A stretch of 64,000 bases of DNA from Paralcaligenes ureilyticus (GTDB taxonomy: Bacteria > Pseudomonadota > Gammaproteobacteria > Burkholderiales > Burkholderiaceae_B), in contig NZ_SMAJ01000019.1 of the NCBI RefSeq assembly GCF_004346225.1, positions 1 to 64,000 of the forward strand, written 5' to 3'. Shown here piece after piece: positions 59,203 to 64,000 of the stretch; positions within the stretch are counted from its first letter, which is position 1; each line of letters begins with the position of its first letter. A model generated the notes under the pieces. It did not search any database. It was not told the DNA's origin and worked only from the letters and a program-made list of their open reading frames with translations. The translations under genes and the position numbers were made by a program.

Positions 59203-60197
59203 GGCGCGCCCCGATCCGCGCCGGGCGCACGGGAAAAACGGCCTTCAAGCTGCCGCAGCAATCCAACCAAGCCTTGCCGGCTGATGATCACGATGATGAC
59301 CAGAAGCGGCCCGAAGATAATCATCCAGTGCTCGGTGAGGGACTTGAGCCACTCTTCGGCCAGAATCATGCCCAGCGCTCCGAAAAGCGGACCGACTATC
59401 GTACCCATGCCGCCCACCACGACCATGGCGATCAGGTCGCCCGAGGTTATCCAGGACATGTAGGAGGGCGAAGCGAATTGCGTCAGGTTGGCGTAGAGCA
59501 GGCCGGCCAGGCCGCACAGCGCGGCCGAGATAACGTACAGGGCCAGTCGATAGCGAAAGGTGGGGTATCCGAGCGCCTTCATGCGCCGTTCGTTCGACTT
59601 GGCGGCGCAGACCACCATGCCGAAGCGCGAGTGCACCAGGCGGTGGCTGGCATATAAACTAAGGCACAGGAGTGCAAAGGCGGCGAAGTACAGCAGGCGG
59701 GGTTGCGTCAGGAGCTCGGTGCCAAAACGCGTGCCGCCGGCCAGTGTCAGGCCATCGTCGCCGCCATAGCGGCTTAAGCTGACGATGAGAAAGAAGAACA
59801 TCTGGGCAAACGCCAGGGTGATCATGATGAACGCAATCCCGGTCGTGCGCAGGGCGATGCTGCCGGTAATAAGGCCGACGGCACTGCAGATCAGCAGCGT
59901 GGCCAGGATTTGCAGCCAGCCATTGTCCACGCCGTGAAAGCTCATGATGCTTGCGGTGTATACGCCCAGACCCAGAAACAGGGCGTGCCCGAAGCTGATG
60001 AGGCCGCCGTAGCCCAGAATCAGATTGAGCGATACGGCGGCCACGGCGAATATCAGGATCCGGGTGACCAAGGTAATGAGAAAGGCGTTGTTGCTGATGC
60101 CTGCGTATAGCGGCACCAGAGCCAGCAGGGCCAGTAACGCGATCGCCAGCACGGTGCTGGCCGACCATTTGCGGTGGAGGGGAGAGGAAGACATCAT
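59199..60197 (-). CDS. livM: Branched-chain amino acid-type ABC permease LivM
   Basis: A 332-residue membrane protein with eight to ten helices. LGYGGLISFGHALFLGLGVYTASIM and the EAA-like SNERRMKALGYPTFRYRLALYVISAALCGLAG are family signatures. The ATG overlaps the livH stop by one base. Confidence 0.92.
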   Translation of the reverse strand: MMSSSPLHRKWSASTVLAIALLALLALVPLYAGISNNAFLITLVTRILIFAVAAVSLNLILGYGGLISFGHALFLGLGVYTASIMSFHGVDNGWLQILATLLICSAVGLITGSIALRTTGIAFIMITLAFAQMFFFLIVSLSRYGGDDGLTLAGGTRFGTELLTQPRLLYFAAFALLCLSLYASHRLVHSRFGMVVCAAKSNERRMKALGYPTFRYRLALYVISAALCGLAGLLYANLTQFASPSYMSWITSGDLIAMVVVGGMGTIVGPLFGALGMILAEEWLKSLTEHWMIIFGPLLVIIVIISRQGLVGLLRQLEGRFSRAPGADRGAP

Positions 60198-61120
60198 CAG
60201 GTATTTTTTACGGGGAACAAGCCCTGGGGCTTGATGGCCAGCACAAAAGCCATAAGCAGGTAAATGGCCATGGAAGCCAGGGCGGGGCCCGCTACGTCGG
60301 CGGTGCTACGTTCCAGAAAGCTGCGCAGCAAACCGGGCAGGACGGTGCGTCCCAGCGTGTCGACCACGCCGACGATCAGCGCGGCGTAGAACGCCCCGCG
60401 AATCGAGCCAATGCCGCCGATGACAATCACCACCATCGTGAGGATGAGGATGGGTTCGCCCATGCCCGATTGGACCGACAGGATCGGGCCGGCCAACAGG
60501 CCCGCCACGCCGGCCAGGACAGCGCCCAAGGCAAAAAGCAGCGAGTTGAGCAAGACGATATTGACCCCCAGCACGCCCACCATGGTCCGGTTGGTGGCGC
60601 CGGCGCGGATCAGCATGCCGATGCGGGTTTTGTGCACCAGCAGATAACAGCCCAGGGCCACCAGCAGGCCCGCGGTGATGATCACGAAGCGGTAGACGGG
60701 GTAGGCAATGCCCAGCAAATTAATGGTGCCGGTCAGCGATTCAGGCACCTCCATATAGTAGGGTGACGGCCCCCAGATCATGCGGGTCAGTTCGTTGAAA
60801 AACAGAATCAGGCCGAAGGTGGCCAGCACCTGATCGAGGTGATCGCGCTGGTAGAGTTTTTTCAGGGCCACCCATTCCACCGCCAGCCCCAGCGCCAGCA
60901 TGGCAGGGACAAGCAGCAGGGTCGCCAGCAGGAATGAGCCGGTGTAGTTATAAATCGAGGCGGCAAAGAAGGCGCCCATCATGTACAAAGAGCCATGGGC
61001 GAGGTTGACGAAATTCATGATGCCGAAAACCAGGGTCAGGCCGGCCGCCATGAGAAACAGCAGCACGCCAAGCTGCAGACCGTTCAACGCCTGAATAATG
61101 ACAAGTGCAAAGCTCAACAA
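60197..61120 (-). CDS. livH: Branched-chain amino acid-type ABC permease LivH
   Basis: A 307-residue membrane protein. GVLLFLMAAGLTLVFGIMNFVNLAHGSLYMMGAF is the typical N-terminal part, and GATNRTMVGVLGVNIVLLNSLLFALGAVLAGVAG the EAA-like loop. It is separated from the binding-protein gene by 171 bases holding three repeat hairpins. Confidence 0.92.
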   Translation of the reverse strand: MLSFALVIIQALNGLQLGVLLFLMAAGLTLVFGIMNFVNLAHGSLYMMGAFFAASIYNYTGSFLLATLLLVPAMLALGLAVEWVALKKLYQRDHLDQVLATFGLILFFNELTRMIWGPSPYYMEVPESLTGTINLLGIAYPVYRFVIITAGLLVALGCYLLVHKTRIGMLIRAGATNRTMVGVLGVNIVLLNSLLFALGAVLAGVAGLLAGPILSVQSGMGEPILILTMVVIVIGGIGSIRGAFYAALIVGVVDTLGRTVLPGLLRSFLERSTADVAGPALASMAIYLLMAFVLAIKPQGLFPVKNT

Positions 61121-61144
61121 GGGCTCCTGGGTTTACTTCGCGTG

Positions 61145-61169
61145 ATGGCAGCCTTTTTGTGGCTGCCAT
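61145..61169 (+). repeat. REP-like hairpin, copy 11 (degenerate head)
   Basis: Stem GGCAGCC/GGCTGCC with loop TTTTT; the GTAG head is replaced by GTGA. It could also act as a weak terminator in the plus direction. Confidence 0.6.
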
Positions 61170-61197
61170 TTTTTCGCAGGCCTCGCTTCGGCGGTTG

Positions 61198-61222
61198 TGC
61201 CACCCACAAGGGGTGGCGCTAC
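61198..61222 (-). repeat. GTAG-headed REP-like hairpin, copy 12
   Basis: GTAGC with stem GCCACCC/GGGTGGC and loop CTTGT on the minus strand, 22 bases from copy 13 in inverted orientation. Confidence 0.8.
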
Positions 61223-61243
61223 AGAACATTCCGGTTGGTTTTT

Positions 61244-61269
61244 GTAGCGGCACCCCTTGTGGGTGCCAT
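61244..61269 (+). repeat. GTAG-headed REP-like hairpin, copy 13
   Basis: GTAGC with stem GGCACCC/GGGTGCC and loop CTTGT, then AT; 23 bases downstream of the binding-protein stop codon. Confidence 0.8.
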
Positions 61270-61291
61270 TGTTATAACTGGAACCGCCCGC

Positions 61292-62488
61292 TTACTTCAA
61301 AGGGCACGATGCCGCAAAGTTGGCACGCTTCTGAATGTGAATAGGACTGACCGCCTTGAGTTCGGCGCCGTTTTTGCCTTCGACGACGTCAACCCGGTAA
61401 AACGGGCCATCGGCAATTTGGTTGGAGGCAAACTTGAATGCGCCGCGCACGGATTTGAAATCGGCCGATTTCAAGGCGCTGCGGAATGCCGACGCGTTGG
61501 ACACATCCCCCTTCACCTTGGCGATGGCTGAATCGAGCAGGCTGGCTGCATCGTACGACTGCGCTGCGTACATGGAAGGCTGGCGTTTATAGGCTTTGAC
61601 GAAAGCCTCGACAAATTGCTTGTTTTGCGGATTGTCGAGATTGGGGGCGTAAGGCGCGCTGGTGATCGCGCCTACGGCCAGCGATTTAAGCGCCGGCAAG
61701 GTGCTGCCATCGATCGTCGATACCGATACCAGCGGCAGCTTGCCCAGGAGACCCGCCTGGCGGTATTGCTTGACGAAGTTCACGCCCATGCCGCCGGGGT
61801 AGAAAACATAGACCGCGTCGGGTTTGGAGGCTTGCAATTGAGCGATTTCGGCCGAGTAATCGGGTTGGTTGACCTGCGTGTAGACCTCGTTGACGATCTT
61901 GCCGGTGAAGTCGCGCTTGAAGCCCGATACGGCGTCGCGCCCGGCCTGGTAGTTGGCCGCCATGACGTAGACGTTTTTGTAGCCCAAGTCGGAGGTAAGC
62001 TGGCCGCCCGCTTCGTGCAACTGATCGTTGTCCCACGAAGTGGAGAAGAAGAACGGCGAGCACGATTTGCCCGCAATCGGGGCCGGCCCGGCGTTGGAGC
62101 CGATGAGGAACACCTTGGCGTCGGTGATGGGCTTGTGAATGGCCATCATGACATTGGAGAAGGTGACTCCGGTAATGATGGGGACATGGTCGCTTTTGAT
62201 CAGTTTGGTGGCTGCTTGCACGCCCAGGTCGGGCTTGAGCTGATCATCTTCGCGGATGACGGTCACCGGCACGCCGCCCAGCTTGCCGCCTTTTTGCTGG
62301 ATCGCCAGCATGAAGGCGTCGTATTCGTCCTGGCCGAGTGCTCCGGCCGGCCCCGACAGCGTACCGATAAAGCCGATTTTCAGGGGTTCCTGGGCTTGGC
62401 TGGGAGCACCGGCGGCGCATAGCAGGGCCGTTGCGAGTGTGGCAAGAAGAAGGCCGCGCCGTTTGGCAGGCAAGGGTGCTGGGCTCAT
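61292..62488 (-). CDS. Liv-type ABC substrate-binding protein (periplasmic)
   Basis: A 398-residue binding protein of the Leu/Ile/Val-binding family. Signal peptide KRRGLLLATLATALLCAAGAPSQA, then QEPLKIGFIGTLSGPAGALGQDEYDAFMLAIQQKGGKLGG, the classical N-terminus. YNNVYV-like and GVNFVKQYRQAGLLGKLPLVSV segments fit the family fold. It starts the liv operon. The ligand is unknown; homologues bind amino acids or aromatic and carboxylic acids. Confidence 0.92.
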   Translation of the reverse strand: MSPAPLPAKRRGLLLATLATALLCAAGAPSQAQEPLKIGFIGTLSGPAGALGQDEYDAFMLAIQQKGGKLGGVPVTVIREDDQLKPDLGVQAATKLIKSDHVPIITGVTFSNVMMAIHKPITDAKVFLIGSNAGPAPIAGKSCSPFFFSTSWDNDQLHEAGGQLTSDLGYKNVYVMAANYQAGRDAVSGFKRDFTGKIVNEVYTQVNQPDYSAEIAQLQASKPDAVYVFYPGGMGVNFVKQYRQAGLLGKLPLVSVSTIDGSTLPALKSLAVGAITSAPYAPNLDNPQNKQFVEAFVKAYKRQPSMYAAQSYDAASLLDSAIAKVKGDVSNASAFRSALKSADFKSVRGAFKFASNQIADGPFYRVDVVEGKNGAELKAVSPIHIQKRANFAASCPLK

Positions 62489-62760
62489 GGTATCTCCTGG
62501 TCGTTGTTATGAATAAACGCATAAATTACATGAAGCTTAAAACATTTGCTATCGGGATAAACCCAAATCGTAGCGTCTACGCGGGTTCGGGAGAACAAAC
62601 CACGTACGAGCATAGAGGAATTTTTGTATTCCCAAGTAATGAAAATTTAGTGTTCAAATATAACCAATAAGAATACAAACGCCCCATGTACAACACGGTA
62701 CATGGGGCGTTGGAGAGCGTAGCGGCAACGGCGGGGCTCGTTGCGCACCGGGAGGGGCCG
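62489..62760. other. Spacer between the Liv operon and yidC
   Basis: 272 bases, AT-rich on the right. It has the promoter side of the Liv operon and the yidC terminator at 62678. Small open frames (for example 62509-62670 on the plus strand) have no recognisable family. Confidence 0.5.
62678..62711 (-). terminator. Terminator hairpin downstream of yidC
   Basis: A perfect 14-bp stem (62678-62691 with 62698-62711) around a 6-base loop, followed on the minus strand by TTTGTATTC. It would end the yidC transcript, so mnmE is not co-transcribed with yidC here. Confidence 0.8.
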
Positions 62761-64000
62761 CTATCGATGTACGGCGGCGCGTTCCTTATCGAGCTTGTGC
62801 ATGATGTAACGCTGCTGGGCGATCGATACGGCGTTGTTGACGCAGTAGTACAACGCCAGACCCGCCGGGAAGAAGAACATCATGCCGCCAAAGACCAAAG
62901 GCATGATCATCATCAGCTTGGCCTGCATGGGGTCAGGGGGAGCCGGATTGAGCTTGATCTGCAGGAACATGGTGGCCGTCATGATGGCGGGCAGGATGAA
63001 CCAGGGGTCGCGCACCGAAAGGTCGTGTATCCATAGAATCCAGGGCGCGCCGCGCATTTCAACGCTGCCCAGCAGCACCCAGTACAGGGAAATGAAGACC
63101 GGAACCTGTATCACCATGGGAAAGCACCCCCCGAGAGGGTTGATTTTCTCGGTTTTATACATTTCCATCATGGCCGCGTTCATCTTGGCCTTGTCGTCTC
63201 CGAATTTCTCCTTCAATAGCTTCAGGCGCGGGGCGACCAGTTTCATTTTGGCCATGGACCGATAGCTGGCGGCCGAAAGCGGGTAGAACGCCGCCTTGAT
63301 CAACAGCGTCAGCGCCACGATGGTCCAGCCCCAATTGCCCAACAGCGAGTGCAACCAGGTCATGAACTTGAACATGGGCTTGGCGATAATGGTGAGCCAG
63401 CCGTAGTCGACCACCAGATCCAGGCCGGGCGCCAGGGCGCTCATGGCTTTCTGGTCTTGCGGGCCGGCCCATAGATGGGAGTTGACGACTTTGTGCCCAC
63501 CGGGCTGGATCGTGCCCACGGGTTCGATCGAGCGCACGGCGTACAGATTATTCGACAGGCGCAACATTTCGTTTTGGCGCACGGTGCCTTGGGGCGGCAC
63601 CCAGGCCGTGGCAAAGTAGTGCTGCACCATGCCGACCCAGCCGTTGTTGGCCTGTTTGATGTAGTTGGCCTTGCCTTTTTCGATGTCCGAGAAGGTGGCT
63701 TTCTGGAATTTGTCTTCGCTCGAATAGATCGCAGGGCCGGTGAAGGTGTGATAGAAGCCGGAGGTGCTCGGAGGATCACTGCCGTCGCGCGTCAACTGCA
63801 GGTAGAGTGACGGGTCGATAGGTGCGCCGCTCAGGTTATAGATGTCGTTTTGTACATCGATGTCGTAGCGGTCTTTATGCATCGTGTAGGTTTTCACGAC
63901 CTTGACGCCGTCGCTCTCGGCCTCGAACACCACCTTGAGCTGGTCGCCCACCAGCGTGGGCTGGGCGGACACCACGTGAAATGGCGTCAGGTGGGTGGGG
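62761..64000 (-). CDS. yidC: Membrane protein insertase YidC (5' part outside the window)
   Basis: The C-terminal 413 codons of YidC/OxaI. The periplasmic domain (PALYSSEDKFQKATFSDI-type region) is followed by the insertase core with TM helices: WLTIIAKPMFKFMTWLHSLLGNWGWTIVALTLLIK, LLGSVEMRGAPWILWIHDLS, and LMMIMPLVFGGMMFFFPAGLALYYCVNNAVSIAQQRYIM near the C-terminus. KMKLVAPRLKLLKEKFGDDKAKMNAAMMEMYKTEKINPLGGCFP is the cytoplasmic helical loop. The frame continues in-frame to the window edge, so the start lies beyond it. In relatives rnpA and rpmH, then oriC and dnaA, are next. Confidence 0.96.
   Translation of the reverse strand, partial: PTHLTPFHVVSAQPTLVGDQLKVVFEAESDGVKVVKTYTMHKDRYDIDVQNDIYNLSGAPIDPSLYLQLTRDGSDPPSTSGFYHTFTGPAIYSSEDKFQKATFSDIEKGKANYIKQANNGWVGMVQHYFATAWVPPQGTVRQNEMLRLSNNLYAVRSIEPVGTIQPGGHKVVNSHLWAGPQDQKAMSALAPGLDLVVDYGWLTIIAKPMFKFMTWLHSLLGNWGWTIVALTLLIKAAFYPLSAASYRSMAKMKLVAPRLKLLKEKFGDDKAKMNAAMMEMYKTEKINPLGGCFPMVIQVPVFISLYWVLLGSVEMRGAPWILWIHDLSVRDPWFILPAIMTATMFLQIKLNPAPPDPMQAKLMMIMPLVFGGMMFFFPAGLALYYCVNNAVSIAQQRYIMHKLDKERAAVHR

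Larger units (their letters stand above)
61121..61291. other. Binding protein-livH spacer with three repeat hairpins
   Basis: 171 non-coding bases with REP-like copies 11, 12 and 13, in orientations plus, minus, plus. They may act on the messenger between the abundant binding-protein part and the permease part. Confidence 0.6.

Noticed and set aside
62431-62670. Small plus-strand open frame upstream of the Liv binding protein
   Set aside because: No ribosome site or known family, and it overlaps the opposite-strand gene start.

Overview
The window looks like chromosomal DNA of a betaproteobacterium in the Alcaligenaceae (Bordetella, Achromobacter or Pusillimonas relatives); the genus cannot be fixed from sequence alone. 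The reasons are the block tRNA-Tyr, tRNA-Gly, tRNA-Thr, tuf, tRNA-Trp, secE, nusG, rplKAJL, rpoBC next to mnmG-rsmG-parA-parB, the subunit lengths (RpoB 1370 aa, RpoC 1414 aa), and the yidC end at the right edge. All core genes (rpoC to mnmG, mnmE, yidC) lie on the minus strand. This is what is expected if the window is on the left replichore and oriC lies just beyond the right edge, past yidC-rnpA-rpmH.

Layout. 1-13.9 kb: transcription and translation operons with four tRNAs. 14.2-18.6 kb: parB, parA, rsmG and mnmG, translationally coupled except at parB, with two parS sites just upstream of mnmG. 18.6-21.7 kb: large non-coding stretches with a third parS-like site, DnaA-box-like 9-mers, a cold-shock gene and an aminotransferase. 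21.7-28.1 kb: a metallophosphatase and a complete urease operon (ureDABCEFG). 28.2-39.6 kb: a catabolic island with a TctC binding protein, an IclR regulator, a CaiB-type CoA-transferase, a GctAB/IpdAB-like pair, the nickel-pincer cofactor genes larB-larE-larC, a divergent LarA homologue, an acyl-CoA synthetase and a crotonase-fold protein. 39.7-43.7 kb: a Fic protein, mnmE and a catalase. 43.9-56.2 kb: a sugar-acid catabolic cluster (GntR/FadR regulator, two SDRs, Ldh2-type dehydrogenase, UxaA-type dehydratase, IlvD/Edd dehydratase, 2-hydroxyacid dehydrogenase) with its own ABC importer. 56.7-62.5 kb: a Liv-type ABC importer with a DenD-like dehydrogenase. 62.8 kb to the edge: partial yidC.

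The most interesting unit is the 28.2-39.6 kb island. A 15-bp palindrome, TCCTA-N5-TAGGA, occurs exactly three times in the window: twice between tctC and iclR and once upstream of the convergent acyl-CoA/lar operon. This suggests one IclR regulon flanking the whole island. The LarA homologue appears to lack the lysine that anchors the nickel-pincer cofactor and one catalytic histidine. The CoA-transferase beta subunit appears to lack the catalytic glutamate, and the crotonase lacks both hydratase glutamates. Together they suggest an uncharacterised pathway joining nickel-dependent 2-hydroxyacid chemistry to CoA-ester metabolism.

A second theme is repeats. Thirteen copies of a GTAG-headed hairpin (REP-like, with covarying stems) sit only between genes. 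A second, longer repeat family is found at three loci, and a roughly 220-bp nested palindrome lies at 56.35-56.57 kb. mnmE and yidC, usually neighbours, are about 20 kb apart here with accessory operons between them, and mnmE lies 8 bp behind a catalase gene. All start choices, alignments and motif counts were made by eye.
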